Positions 26,418 to 35,280 of a stretch of 64,000 nt of DNA are shown here, piece by piece. Location of the stretch: assembly GCA_947501215.1 (NCBI GenBank), contig CANMUS010000004.1, positions 124,001 through 188,000 of the forward strand, given 5' to 3'. Source of the DNA: an uncultured Erythrobacter sp. Its GTDB lineage: Bacteria > Pseudomonadota > Alphaproteobacteria > Sphingomonadales > Sphingomonadaceae. Positions within the stretch are counted from its first letter, which is position 1, and the number at the start of each line of letters is the position of its first letter. Both the position numbers and the translations under genes were made by a program. The notes under the pieces were generated by a model. That model saw only the letters and a list, made by a program, of their open reading frames with translations, searched no databases and was not told where the DNA came from.

Positions 26418-26957
26418 TCAGAGTCCGTCGAAATCGATATCGACCACGCGTCCGCGGCGATCGATCAGGCATTCGAACTCGCCGCTGTCACCATTGTCGT
26501 AATCGTAATCGTTCCAGCCGTCGCGCTCGTAATGGCCGGCGATGCGGATGTCGCCTTCGACCTTGAGCAGCCGGCCGTCGCGATCGACATCTTCGATCTG
26601 GGTCACATTGGCCGGTCCCCAGCGGCGGGCTTCGTTCTCGGCGACATAGACGCAGCGTTCGATCAGCTCGCGGCTGTACTGCATGCGGTACTCGCCATCG
26701 TAATAGCGGCCTTCGTAGCCGCGGTCGTAGTAATAATCGTCGCCATAGCGGCGGTCGCGGTACCGATCATCGTCGTCATCCCCGCCGAGGATCGCGGCGA
26801 GCCCGCCGATGATGACGGCCCCGGCGATTACCTCTTCGGTGTCGATGTCGTCACCGTCGTCGTCGCCATCGAGATCCAAATCCTGGGCTGCGAGCGGCGC
26901 TGCAAACAGGGCGCTCGCGGCGATTGCGGCGGTGAGGGGGGCGAGGCGTATGGTCAT
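26418..26957 (-). CDS. Secreted acidic Asp/Tyr-rich protein
   Basis: A 179-residue protein. Signal peptide (to about residue 24, APLAAQ), then an acidic Asp stretch (DLDLDGDDDGDDIDTEE), one hydrophobic segment (VIAGAVIIGGLAAILGG), an Arg/Asp/Tyr-rich low-complexity part, and a C-terminal globular domain (IERCVYVAENEARRWGPANV and FECLIDRRGRVVDIDFDG). The family with RYR-rich linker and this C-terminus is common in sphingomonads but of unknown role. Confidence 0.6.
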   Translation of the reverse strand: MTIRLAPLTAAIAASALFAAPLAAQDLDLDGDDDGDDIDTEEVIAGAVIIGGLAAILGGDDDDDRYRDRRYGDDYYYDRGYEGRYYDGEYRMQYSRELIERCVYVAENEARRWGPANVTQIEDVDRDGRLLKVEGDIRIAGHYERDGWNDYDYDNGDSGEFECLIDRRGRVVDIDFDGL

Positions 26958-27162
26958 TGGGCAGATCTTCCCGACTGGCGTCCACCGGTCTGCGAGAGTT
27001 GAATTGCTTGTAGAAAATCAATGAGTGACAGCGGGTGGCGTTCCGGAGCCCCTGCGTCTCCTAACGGCCCATGGCCCGCGAAAAAATGAAATTTGCTCTG
27101 GAAACCCGGTGGCCCCGACCCATCTCTGGATATGAGAGAAACAATCGAGAGGAGCGATCCCG

Positions 27163-27507
27163 ATGCAGGTCCAGTTCAATTCCGACAGTAGTGTTATGGG
27201 AACCGAAAACGTCGCCGAGCGGATCGAGGCGAGCGTTCGCGAGAAGCTGGCGAGGTTCGACGAAAGGCTCACGCGGATCGAAATTCACGTGCGCGATGAG
27301 AACGGCGCCAAGCATGGTGCCGACGACAAGGCCTGCACGATCGAGGCGCGCCCGCGCGGTGGCAAGCCGATCGGCGTGACGGCCAAGGCCAGCAAGGTGG
27401 ACGATGCTGCGCGAATGGCGGCAAATACGCTCGCCCAGCGGCTGGAGCGGCATTTCGGCAAGGAAAGCCGCCACGGTCACGACCCGCGCCCCGACAAGGT
27501 CATGTGA
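27163..27507 (+). CDS. HPF/RaiA-family ribosome-associated factor (short form)
   Basis: A 114-residue protein with the beta-alpha-beta-beta-beta-alpha HPF/YfiA fold: VAERIEASVREKLARFDERL is helix 1, RIEIHVRDENG a strand, and VDDAARMAANTLAQRLERHF the last helix. Such proteins bind the 30S subunit and lower translation in stress or stationary phase. It lacks the C-terminal domain of the long form. An AGGAG site precedes the ATG. Confidence 0.8.
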   Translation: MQVQFNSDSSVMGTENVAERIEASVREKLARFDERLTRIEIHVRDENGAKHGADDKACTIEARPRGGKPIGVTAKASKVDDAARMAANTLAQRLERHFGKESRHGHDPRPDKVM

Positions 27508-27538
27508 GCGCGGGTCACCCGAGGCTACTCGCGAGTGC

Positions 27539-27958
27539 TCAGAGCGTAAGTTCGCCCTGTTCGCGGCCTTCCCACCACGCGATCCGGTCGGGCGATACTT
27601 CGATCAGCACCAGACCGTCGGTGTCGAGACCATTCTCGAACCACTTCTCGAGATCCTTTACCCAGTGCTTCTCCATCATCGCGCGGTCGCGGTGGAGTTT
27701 GCCGGTCCCCTAGACGGCGCAGTAGAATTCGCCGCTGGAATAGGTCGCGCCGCACTGGTCCGAACGCTTGAGGTCGTCGTCGATCCGGCCATCGTCCGTC
27801 GCAAAATGGTAGGTGGTTCCGTCCTTGGCGCTGACGTCCTTGTTGTTCGACATCGGTCGAGCGGCGATTGCGCCTTCGGCGCCGGTTTTGGTGACGAGCA
27901 TGGCGATGTCGATCGACTTCAGCTTGGCTGCAATATCGGAAATGATGCGTTCGGACAT
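27539..27958 (-). pseudogene. Pyridoxamine-oxidase-like general stress protein with in-frame TAG
   Basis: The ATG at 27958 starts a flavin-binding split-barrel protein of the general-stress-protein 26 type (IDIAMLVTKTGAEGAIAARP, MSNNKD). After codon 82 (GEFYCAV) comes TAG (27712-27710). The same frame then continues for 56 codons with the expected C-terminal half (GTGKLHRDRAMMEKHWVKDL, then DGLVLIEVSPDRIAWWEG) to TGA at 27541. Family members usually have Ser/Thr just before this GTG/GTA turn, so one base change (for example TCG to TAG) would explain it. Nonsense pseudogene, error or readthrough. Confidence 0.75.
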
Positions 27959-28125
27959 GGGCTCTTCCTCATGTTGTGTGCTGACGGATCATGAACGACC
28001 AAATCGAACCGAAGTGCCAAGGACGTCAGTGATGGTTCGGTAAATCAGCTGGTAAGTACCTCGTCCCTGCTTTTGGCTCGCTTCGTCGCAGCTTCGCGCC
28101 GATTGGACACAATTTCGCCCAAATC

Positions 28126-28151
28126 GGAAACATCCAACTGGGTTTGTCGTT
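28126..28151 (+). promoter_or_regulatory. Possible EcfG-type stress promoter
   Basis: GGAAAC (28126-28131) and CGTT (28148-28151) are separated by 16 bases, close to the alphaproteobacterial general-stress consensus GGAAC-N16/17-GTT with one mismatch. It lies about 70 bases upstream of the fasciclin gene. Weak evidence. Confidence 0.3.
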
Positions 28152-28220
28152 CGTATCTTGAAGCGGCGGCTGGAAGAGCCTGTCGCCGACACGCACACTC
28201 TCTTCACAAAGGGGTTAGAT

Positions 28221-28799
28221 ATGAACAAGCTTACAATCGCGCTCGCCTCGGCAGCCTCGCTGGCAATTGCCGCCTGCGCAGAACCGGTCGAAGAAACGCC
28301 GACCACCGACGACACCGTTGCTGCTGACCAGATGGCGAATGATACCGCCGAGACCGGCACCATCGTAGAAGTCGCGCAGGGTGATGAACAGTTTTCGACG
28401 CTGGTCAGCGCCGTGACGGCTGCCGAACTCGGCGATACGCTGTCGGGCGACGGACCCTATACCGTATTCGCGCCGACCAACGACGCCTTCGGAAAGATTC
28501 CTGAGGCGACCCTGACCGAACTGACCACGAACGATACTGAGACGCTTGGCAACATCCTCACCTACCACCTGGTGGAAGGCAATGTTGATGCGGCTACGCT
28601 GACGCAGGCGATCAACGATGCAGGTGAAGACGGCTATACGATCAACACCGTCAATGGCGGCACGCTCACTGCCAATGTCGTCGACGGCAACGTCGTCCTC
28701 ACCGATGCAACCGGTGGCACGTCGACCGTGACGGCAACCGATGTTGCTGCATCGAATGGCGTGATCCACGTTATCGATACCGTGCTCATGCCGCAGTAA
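28221..28799 (+). CDS. Fasciclin (FAS1) domain lipoprotein
   Basis: A 192-residue protein. Lipoprotein signal with Cys at about residue 19 (LAIAAC), an acidic Thr-rich linker, then one FAS1 domain with both conserved boxes: GPYTVFAPTNDAFGKIP (H1) and VIHVIDTVLMP (H2). FAS1 proteins mediate adhesion or surface interactions. The ATG at 28221 follows AAAGGGG. A strong terminator hairpin follows the gene. Confidence 0.9.
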   Translation: MNKLTIALASAASLAIAACAEPVEETPTTDDTVAADQMANDTAETGTIVEVAQGDEQFSTLVSAVTAAELGDTLSGDGPYTVFAPTNDAFGKIPEATLTELTTNDTETLGNILTYHLVEGNVDAATLTQAINDAGEDGYTINTVNGGTLTANVVDGNVVLTDATGGTSTVTATDVAASNGVIHVIDTVLMPQ

Positions 28800-28818
28800 G
28801 CGCTCGATAATTCGAATG

Positions 28819-28849
28819 GAAAAGGGCGGCCTTAAAGGTCGCCCTTTTT
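28819..28849 (+). terminator. Rho-independent terminator after FAS1 gene
   Basis: AAAAGGGCGGCC and AGGTCGCCCTTTTT form a stem (one mismatch) with a short TTAA loop and a T run. It serves the rightward FAS1 gene and overlaps the stop codon of the convergent gene at 28832, so it probably works in both directions. Confidence 0.85.
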
Positions 28850-29383
28850 GTCTTCCGGATCATCGATGGACATTGGTTCGGGAGTATCTGCGATCGGCTC
28901 CACTTCGAGAGTGCCGGCGAGTGGCTCGACGATGACGGCACCAGCGGCCGTCGAACGTCGTGTCGGCGAGGGGTCGCGACGCTTGCCTTGCTCGATCGGC
29001 TCCCGCGTTACTGGAGGACCAGACGCCAGCGCATCGACTTCGGCTTCGTCGAAGAAGTTCTCGTAGTCGGCATCGAGCCGTTGCGTATCGCCTTGGTCGA
29101 ACCACTCCAAGCGCTGATCCCGCAGCCGTCCATGAAAGGCGAGCTCTGCCACCGGGATCGTTCCTTCGGGAGTGACAAGGGGATAGTGATTGGGGGTGTT
29201 CCGCCTCGCCGTTCTAGAGACTTGTGGTGCAGGCGTTTGCGGAAGGGCGAACTCGTGACCACGCTTTTGCAACATCGGCGTTTCACCGATGGCTTCACCG
29301 GTCAGCATGCCGCCGAGCACCACACCGAAGAGGGCGACGGCGAAGCCAGTGCGGGCAAGATTGATGTTGGGATGGCTTGTCAT
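28832..29383 (-). CDS. Hypothetical protein, one N-terminal membrane segment
   Basis: A 183-residue protein with an N-terminal transmembrane or signal-anchor helix (TGFAVALFGVVLGGMLTG), then a hydrophilic, Pro/Arg/Asp-rich, largely disordered part. It has a segment (RLEWFDQGDTQRLDADYENF) of possible globular character. No family recognised. Confidence 0.5.
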   Translation of the reverse strand: MTSHPNINLARTGFAVALFGVVLGGMLTGEAIGETPMLQKRGHEFALPQTPAPQVSRTARRNTPNHYPLVTPEGTIPVAELAFHGRLRDQRLEWFDQGDTQRLDADYENFFDEAEVDALASGPPVTREPIEQGKRRDPSPTRRSTAAGAVIVEPLAGTLEVEPIADTPEPMSIDDPEDKKGDL

Positions 29384-29584
29384 GTCTGCTGAAAGAATGA
29401 GCGGACCATGCGCCCGGTTCCGCGGCCTTCTTTACGAGCATCGCCCACCCTCGGCATTCACACCGCTTTAACCGATGCATTGAACCGGTCTGCAATGGTT
29501 CAGCGGCTAGGTTAACAGCGTGGTGACACTTTGCGCGTATGCACTGCGCGAAACCTCCGGACAGCCGGAAGCGAGAGACGAACG

Positions 29585-30481
29585 ATGCATGAGCTGCAAC
29601 TGACATTTGCGACCGCCAAGGGCGAGGATGCCTGGGAGAGCGACCTGCTGCGTCTGTTCGAGGCGGGCAGTCACGACGACATCCACGCCATCCTCCAACC
29701 GGCGATCGAGCAGCTCGAAAGCGAATTCGGGCGCATGTGCCTGCGTACGACGCCCGAAGTCGTGACTATCGCCGGATGGCCGGAACTGGTCGAAGCCATT
29801 CAGGACCACGAGGGCGATACGATCACCGGCGTCACGCTGGCGGTGGCAAACGAGGCTGACCGGGCGTTCGAGAAGGGGCAGCTCCATCACCCGTTCATGA
29901 TGCTCGGCCTCTACACGGACGAGGCCTTCGGCTTCAGCACGGCGCGCGAGGCGGACCTGTTTGCCCAGATGCAGGCGGAAGACGGCCCCGCCTGGGCCGG
30001 ATATGACGAGGACATCGAAGTCTATCTCGACATCGACGGACTGGACGAGCTCAACACCGCGCTCCTGCATCACAAGCAGCGCCACTTCTTCCGCGATGGT
30101 GCGCCCGAAGACGCGCCGTTGCGCTATGTCGAGTACGTGCTCGGCTGCTGGTGGCGCGCGCTTCTGTTCCAGCAGGCGGTTGCCAGCGAATGCACCATCC
30201 ACGGCCTGCCAGGCGGTATTCCGGTGCTCGCCGGAACGGTGGAGATGCGGCCTGAAATCGTGATGGTCCACGGCATAGGTGCGCGTACTGTCGAGCCGCA
30301 GCGTAAGACCGAGGCGAGCGAATGCGCCCCGATGCTCGCCGCCGATTTCATCCAGGTCCGATCCGTCGAGGAAGATAAGGAGCCGACCGGCTCGGACCTG
30401 CGCCGCCGCGTTCTCGAAACCGGCCAGGAGGAAGAGGAAGAGCCAAAGCGCGGGCTGCTGTCACGCATCTTCGGTCGCTGA
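29585..30481 (+). CDS. Hypothetical soluble protein
   Basis: A 298-residue protein, acidic and soluble, with no recognised family. Notable parts are a Trp/Cys stretch (YVLGCWWRALLFQQAVASEC) and a Glu-rich then basic C-terminus (GQEEEEEPKRGLLSRIFGR). The last ten residues (KRGLLSRIFGR) resemble an amphipathic membrane-association tail. The ATG at 29585 is used. Confidence 0.55.
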   Translation: MHELQLTFATAKGEDAWESDLLRLFEAGSHDDIHAILQPAIEQLESEFGRMCLRTTPEVVTIAGWPELVEAIQDHEGDTITGVTLAVANEADRAFEKGQLHHPFMMLGLYTDEAFGFSTAREADLFAQMQAEDGPAWAGYDEDIEVYLDIDGLDELNTALLHHKQRHFFRDGAPEDAPLRYVEYVLGCWWRALLFQQAVASECTIHGLPGGIPVLAGTVEMRPEIVMVHGIGARTVEPQRKTEASECAPMLAADFIQVRSVEEDKEPTGSDLRRRVLETGQEEEEEPKRGLLSRIFGR

Positions 30482-30565
30482 CGCGCAGACCCTGCCGCTG
30501 GACAGCACGTAATCCCTCGCTAGTCTTCTCGCCTACCACGTCGGTAGATTGGGAATAGCGATACC

Positions 30566-31486
30566 ATGCCCAGCCTGCGAGCACGCCTCGTCAATCTTGC
30601 CTTGCCGCTCCTCGGCATCAAGCGGTTCTTTTCCGAACCGGACAAGCTCGAGGACCGCATCGCGGCCTTGCGGCGAAAGCCGACGATCATGCCGCGTGCC
30701 GCGCTTCGCAAGCAATTCGATATTGTCGAGGACGACAGACGAGGTTTCAAAGTCGTCACGATGACCCCGCGGGGGGGCGATGCAGCCAGCGCGCCAAATC
30801 TGCTCTACCTTCATGGCGGCGGTTATGTGATGGATATTGCCGCCGTGCACTGGGACAGCATTGCGCGGCTCTGCCGCGATCTCGGCGCGTCGGCGACAGT
30901 CCCGCTCTATCCGCTCGCGCCCGAGCACAAGTCAGCCGATGTGCTGGATGCGATGCGAGCGCTTTACGACGATGTCGCCGCGAAACACGGCGCGGCAGGG
31001 ATAACCGTCATGGGTGACAGCGCAGGTGGCGGCATGGCGCTGGCGCTCGCGCAGATGATCCGGGAGGATGGCGGGGAATTACCCGGCTCGCTCGTCTTGT
31101 TCTCGCCCTGGCTCGATGCGACAGCGAACGCGCCGGGGCAGCGCGATATCGAGCCGCGCGACAGGATGTTGGCGGTCTCGGGTCTCGAAGCATGCGGCGC
31201 GATGTATCGGGGTGAACTTGCGCCGGACGATCCCAAGGTTAGTCCCTTGTTCGGACCCCTGGAAGGACTTCCTCCGATGGCGATCTTTTCGGGTACGAAC
31301 GACATCCTGCTGGTCGATGGGCGTCGTCTCCACGACAAGCTTACAGCACTCGGCTCGCGTTCTTATGTCTATCGCGAATATCCGGGCATGTTCCACGTCT
31401 GGATGTTGCTTCCCGTGCCTGAGGGCAGGCAGGCGCTAGAAGAAACGGCGGACTTCATCCGCCATCACGCAAGGGTTTCTGCATGA
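30566..31486 (+). CDS. Alpha/beta-hydrolase, HSL-family esterase
   Basis: A 306-residue hydrolase. Oxyanion motif HGGGYVMD (residues ~88-95), nucleophile elbow GDSAGGGMAL (Ser near 155), acid Asp in NDILLVDGRRL, and catalytic His in GMFHVWMLLP are all present. Members of the hormone-sensitive-lipase family hydrolyse short- to medium-chain esters. Its stop overlaps the next gene's ATG (ATGA). Confidence 0.9.
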   Translation: MPSLRARLVNLALPLLGIKRFFSEPDKLEDRIAALRRKPTIMPRAALRKQFDIVEDDRRGFKVVTMTPRGGDAASAPNLLYLHGGGYVMDIAAVHWDSIARLCRDLGASATVPLYPLAPEHKSADVLDAMRALYDDVAAKHGAAGITVMGDSAGGGMALALAQMIREDGGELPGSLVLFSPWLDATANAPGQRDIEPRDRMLAVSGLEACGAMYRGELAPDDPKVSPLFGPLEGLPPMAIFSGTNDILLVDGRRLHDKLTALGSRSYVYREYPGMFHVWMLLPVPEGRQALEETADFIRHHARVSA

Positions 31487-31902
31487 GAACTGCATTGGTC
31501 GCCTGCACGATCGCCGCACTGCTAACCGGCTGTCAGGCAGGGGAAGAAGCTGCGCGCAGCGAAGCCTTCGACGCTATCGCCGCCGATGAAATCGTGCGCT
31601 TCACCGGTACGGAGCCTTTCTGGAACGGTTCGATCGAAGGCGGTACCGCATCCTATGCGACGCCAGAAAATCCGGACGGAACGCGCTTTGCGGTCGAACG
31701 CTTTTCCGGACTCAATGGCGCAGGCTACAGCGGCACGCTGGATGGCGCGACCTTCGATCTCACCATCACGCCCGGCACCTGTTCCGACGGCATGAGCGAC
31801 CGCAGCTATCCCTTTACCGCCACCCTGTTGGTCGGCGGCGAAATGCGCGAGGGATGTGCATGGACCGATCGGCAGCCTTTCTCCGGACCTGCAACGCCGT
31901 GA
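31483..31902 (+). CDS. Lipoprotein of the COG3650 type
   Basis: A 139-residue protein with lipobox LTGC (Cys near residue 17). It then has a beta-rich domain with FTGTEPFWNGSIEGGTASYA, and SDGMSDRSYPFTATLLVGG near the end, typical of the small secreted COG3650 family. Function unknown. The start overlaps the esterase stop by four bases. Confidence 0.7.
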   Translation: MRTALVACTIAALLTGCQAGEEAARSEAFDAIAADEIVRFTGTEPFWNGSIEGGTASYATPENPDGTRFAVERFSGLNGAGYSGTLDGATFDLTITPGTCSDGMSDRSYPFTATLLVGGEMREGCAWTDRQPFSGPATP

Positions 31903-31930
31903 GCGCGTTGGGCGGGCGGAGACACTCTAG

Positions 31931-32386
31931 ATGATGCGCACCGTACCATCGCTTCCCCGCCTGCTCGGGCTCGCCGGCCTCTTGCCGCAGTTCGCCTGCG
32001 TGATCGCGCTGTACTTCGGGCCGGAAGAGTGGCGCTATGCCGCGCAGGCGATCGCCTTCGGCTATGCCGCGCTGATCTTCAGTTTTCTCGGCGGCATGTG
32101 GTGGGGCATTGCCGCCATGGCCCCAGCGGCGGAAAACCGGCGCTCGCTCGGCTGGGTCTGGGTGGCTGCGGTCGCGCCCAGCCTGATCGCCCTCGTCGCC
32201 TATCAGCCGTGGGTGTTCGGCCAGACCTGGCCCGAGCCGTCGCTCATCATGCTGGGAAGCGGCATCCTCGTGAGCCTCGCCGTCGATGCAAAGCTGCGTC
32301 CGCTGGCGCCCGCCTGGTGGATGTCGCTCAGGGTGCCGCTCTCGGTCGGGCTCGGTCTCGCTACGGTCGCTGCGGCGCTCGCCTAG
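31931..32386 (+). CDS. DUF3429 membrane protein
   Basis: A 151-residue protein with about five transmembrane helices. The segment YAALIFSFLGGMWWGIAAMA is the characteristic DUF3429 motif. Function unknown. Convergent with the next gene, whose end overlaps by four bases (32383-32386). Confidence 0.8.
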   Translation: MMRTVPSLPRLLGLAGLLPQFACVIALYFGPEEWRYAAQAIAFGYAALIFSFLGGMWWGIAAMAPAAENRRSLGWVWVAAVAPSLIALVAYQPWVFGQTWPEPSLIMLGSGILVSLAVDAKLRPLAPAWWMSLRVPLSVGLGLATVAAALA

Positions 32387-32718
32387 CGCTCGACGCCTGC
32401 ACGCTCGAGCTCGGGTCCGAGACGACCCGTCAGCCACAGCCACCACATGCGGAAATCGGCTCCGAGGCTCCATAGCGGGTATGTGAAGGTCGCCGGCCGG
32501 TTCTTCTCATGCGCAAAATGTGCGATCCAGGCGAAGAAGTAGCCTGCGACCGGCATGGCTGCGAGCAGCCACCAGTTCGCGGTCACCAAAGCTACGATGG
32601 CTAGCGCGACTACAAGCGAAGTCCCGATATAGTGCAGGGCGCGTGTACCGGGCCGCGAATGCTCGCCCAGGTAGAACGGCCAGAAATCGGCGAAGCTGGT
32701 GTATTGCTTCTCAGCCAT
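32383..32718 (-). CDS. DUF962 (Mpo1-like) protein
   Basis: A 111-residue protein with two hydrophobic hairpins. Landmarks are YTSFADFWPFYLGEHSRPGT, RALHYIGTSL and WIAHFAHEKNRPATFTYPLW, whose His residues are the conserved iron ligands of the Mpo1 family. Yeast Mpo1 is a 2-hydroxy fatty acid dioxygenase; the bacterial role is unproven. Lies 12 bases downstream of the S41 protease gene. Confidence 0.85.
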   Translation of the reverse strand: MAEKQYTSFADFWPFYLGEHSRPGTRALHYIGTSLVVALAIVALVTANWWLLAAMPVAGYFFAWIAHFAHEKNRPATFTYPLWSLGADFRMWWLWLTGRLGPELERAGVER

Positions 32719-32730
32719 GCACGCTCCAGA

Positions 32731-34179
32731 TCAGAAGAGGCCCGGGATGCGAAGCTGAGCAGCGCTCGGCTCGCTCGGCATCATCAGTTCGCGCTCCGGC
32801 AGGATCAGTTCGCGCTCCGGCAGGCGGGCCCGCACGGTGCCGTCCTTGTCGGCCGCGCCGATTGCGGTGCAACTGCGACCGGCGAGGAAGTCCAGCGCCG
32901 CGGAGATCGAGGCTTCGCGCGGATCGCCGAGCGGGACGAGGAAATTATCCGCCGCCGCGCAGGTGCGCGGCATGACGGAGGCGAGCCCATCGTAATAGCC
33001 GCCGTTGTCGTCGCGGTTGACCGAGCGGAAGGCGACCACGCGCAGGCGGTCGTCGCAGGCAGAACGATCACGGGCGATCTGGCCGACGGGCTTGCCGAAG
33101 GTGTCGCTGCCGATAAGAGCGATATTCTGGCCGAGATAGGGAATGAACGCATTCGGCAGAAGTTCGCTAGCAGATGCCGTGGCGTTCGTACCGATGACTG
33201 CAATTTTCATTGCGGAAATCGCCTGGGGTTGAGAACTGAAATTGTAGCTTTCGTTGTTCTCGCTCTTGGAAGGCCTGAAGATAGTCGTCGAAAATTCCTG
33301 TCCGACCTTGTCCGCCGCCAGCAGGTCGCCGAGCAGTTCCGCTACCGATACGAGCCCGCCACCGTTGTAGCGAAAATCGAGAATGACCTGCTCGATACCC
33401 TGCGACCGGAATTGGGAGAAAGCATCGCGCAACTGGCGCGAGGCGTCGTCGACGATGAAGGTCCGCAGGTTTATGTAACCGACCTTGGTCCCGCCGTTGT
33501 CCAGGATAAGCGAGCCGTAGCGATCGGACAGCGGATCGAGGCTGTATTCCTCTTTGGCGACAGAGACCGTGCTTTCCGTGCCGTCCGGCTGGCGAATACG
33601 CAATTCGCGGGTGACCCCGGGCTCGCTCTGGCCAAGGGCATTGCTAACTGCGCCTGCGGGATTGCCCGGGTTGGCCGCCATTATGTTAGCCACCGTCTGG
33701 CCGCCGATGGCGAGAATTTCCGTCCCGCGGTCGATTCCCTCGGCAAAGGCAGGCGCGTTTTCGAAGGCTTCCACCACGAACACTCGCCGCGCCTGCGTGT
33801 CATAGCTCAGGCGAATCCCGAACCCTGCGTTGGAGCCGTTCTGGATGAGATCGTTCTCTTCTTCGATCGAGGTGATGTAGGTGAAGAAGCGATCGCGGTT
33901 CTGCGCGCGGGCCGGTGCCACAAGAGCGTTGATATAGGACTGGACGCCGTCGAAATTCGCTTTCGGCACCGAGGTGTCGAGCAGGTTCGGGAACAGGTAC
34001 CACTCGTTCAACTGAGCGAGGACCCAATCCTGGCGTTGGCTCAAGGAGCACTGATTCGTACTGCCTCCGCCGATCGCTCCGCCGCCGCTACCGCTGGTGC
34101 TTCCGCCGCTCCCGCCTCCGCCGCAAGCGGCGAGCGAAAAGGCCAGAGTGGTGCTGAGAATGGTGCGACCCATGGACAT
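32731..34179 (-). CDS. S41-family (C-terminal-processing) peptidase, lipoprotein
   Basis: A 482-residue protein from the ATG at 34179 (GGAGAC site upstream). Lipobox LAAC is followed by a Gly/Ser-rich linker, an N-terminal helical part, a PDZ-like domain (ENAPAFAEGIDRGTEILAIG) and the S41 core. The likely nucleophile Ser is in NATASASELLPNAF and the general-base Lys in TFGKPVGQIA. It acts in the periplasm, anchored to a membrane. The C-terminus carries a 21-base tandem duplication (LPEREL twice). Confidence 0.88.
   Translation of the reverse strand: MSMGRTILSTTLAFSLAACGGGGSGGSTSGSGGGAIGGGSTNQCSLSQRQDWVLAQLNEWYLFPNLLDTSVPKANFDGVQSYINALVAPARAQNRDRFFTYITSIEEENDLIQNGSNAGFGIRLSYDTQARRVFVVEAFENAPAFAEGIDRGTEILAIGGQTVANIMAANPGNPAGAVSNALGQSEPGVTRELRIRQPDGTESTVSVAKEEYSLDPLSDRYGSLILDNGGTKVGYINLRTFIVDDASRQLRDAFSQFRSQGIEQVILDFRYNGGGLVSVAELLGDLLAADKVGQEFSTTIFRPSKSENNESYNFSSQPQAISAMKIAVIGTNATASASELLPNAFIPYLGQNIALIGSDTFGKPVGQIARDRSACDDRLRVVAFRSVNRDDNGGYYDGLASVMPRTCAAADNFLVPLGDPREASISAALDFLAGRSCTAIGAADKDGTVRARLPERELILPERELMMPSEPSAAQLRIPGLF
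32783..32824. repeat. 21-base tandem duplication in the S41 gene
   Basis: The same 21 bases occur at 32783-32803 and 32804-32824, without mismatch. They duplicate seven codons (ILPEREL / MMPS boundary) near the C-terminus of the protease in frame, so the gene stays open. Confidence 0.9.
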
Positions 34180-34412
34180 GCGATGTCTCCAAATTCCTGC
34201 GGTCCCGATCGACGGAACCCGTGTTTCCGGCATGGGGGATTAATCCGGGCTGATCAAGGAGGAAGCCAAAGGGCAGTCGAAACAGCTAAATTCGGTTTTT
34301 ACGGGGGGAAAACGGTGCAAATTCCTTCACCACACATGGTTTTCCTCCCGTCCCTGTGCCTTACTCTCGCATCGAAAGGCGCGCGCAGTGTGGGCCGGGC
34401 ATAGGAGCATTC

Positions 34413-34997
34413 ATGTCGAGCGGCGTACCGGGTTGGATTCAACAGGCGATCGGTGGAGGGGAGGTGCCGCACGCACCCACCTTGGCGAAGGTGGCCGAGG
34501 AAAAGGCTCTGGGTCGCTCCGGCTTCGCGCTGGCGAGCGACGCTTTCCGCCACGGTGGTGAACTCGATCCCTCTTTTACTGCGATCGAAGAAGATGCGGT
34601 CGCGCCGCCGCTCGAATGGACCGCGCCGCCGCCGGGTACGCAGGAACTGGTGCTGGTCGCCGAAGATATCAATACGGGCCAGGTGCATTGGACGGTGTGG
34701 GGCCTTCCCGGCCAGAAGGGCAAGCTGCTGGAAGGCGAAGTCCCGCCGCGCACCGGTAAGAACGCCCATGGGAATTCCGAATGGCTCCTGCCCGACCCGC
34801 CGCTGGGCGAAGAGCATCGTTACCTGTTCCAGCTTTTTGCCGTCGATCTCCCGCTCACACTGATGCCGGGCGCGACGCATGAGGAACTCGTCCGCAATCT
34901 GGACGGACACGTGACCGCCGCCGCGGTCCTCACAGCCCGGTTCGAAGGCCATCAGGTCGAAGAACTGGACCTCGAGGATCTCGACGACGATGATTGA
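34413..34997 (+). CDS. PEBP / YbhB-YbcL family protein
   Basis: A 194-residue phosphatidylethanolamine-binding-like protein. Family features are FALASDAFRHGGELDPSFTA, PPLEWTAPPPGTQELVLVAE, the HWTVWGLP segment and HRYLFQLFAVD. The ATG at 34413 follows GGAG. Bacterial members (YbhB-like) have no settled role. The next gene (SWIB) follows 25 bases on. Confidence 0.85.
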   Translation: MSSGVPGWIQQAIGGGEVPHAPTLAKVAEEKALGRSGFALASDAFRHGGELDPSFTAIEEDAVAPPLEWTAPPPGTQELVLVAEDINTGQVHWTVWGLPGQKGKLLEGEVPPRTGKNAHGNSEWLLPDPPLGEEHRYLFQLFAVDLPLTLMPGATHEELVRNLDGHVTAAAVLTARFEGHQVEELDLEDLDDDD

Positions 34998-35022
34998 AGC
35001 ATAGCCAAGGAAAGGAATTATC

Positions 35023-35274
35023 ATGGCTGGCAAGAACAACGCATTGCAGAAACCGGTGAACCTGACGCCGGAGCTGGAAAACGTGGTCGGCAAGGGTCCC
35101 ATGACCCGCGCCCAGGTCACGTCGAAGGTGTGGGATCACATCAAGGCGAACAACCTGCAGGATTCCAAGGACAAGCGCATGATCAACCCCGATGACAAGC
35201 TCGGCGCGGTGATCGGCAAGGAACAGATCTCCATGTTCAAGATGACGGGCGCCGTCTCGAAGCACATGAGCTGA
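35023..35274 (+). CDS. SWIB/MDM2-domain small protein
   Basis: An 83-residue protein consisting of one SWIB domain (GPMTRAQVTSKVWDHIKANN, then LQDSKDKRMINPDDKLGAVI). In bacteria such stand-alone SWIB proteins may act with DNA topology or transcription. An AAGGAA site precedes the ATG. Confidence 0.9.
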   Translation: MAGKNNALQKPVNLTPELENVVGKGPMTRAQVTSKVWDHIKANNLQDSKDKRMINPDDKLGAVIGKEQISMFKMTGAVSKHMS

Positions 35275-35280
35275 TCCTGC

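Noticed and set aside
32632..34404. 590-codon rightward open frame opposite the S41 protease
   Set aside because: It is a codon-bias shadow; the protease on the other strand has clear motifs and signal.
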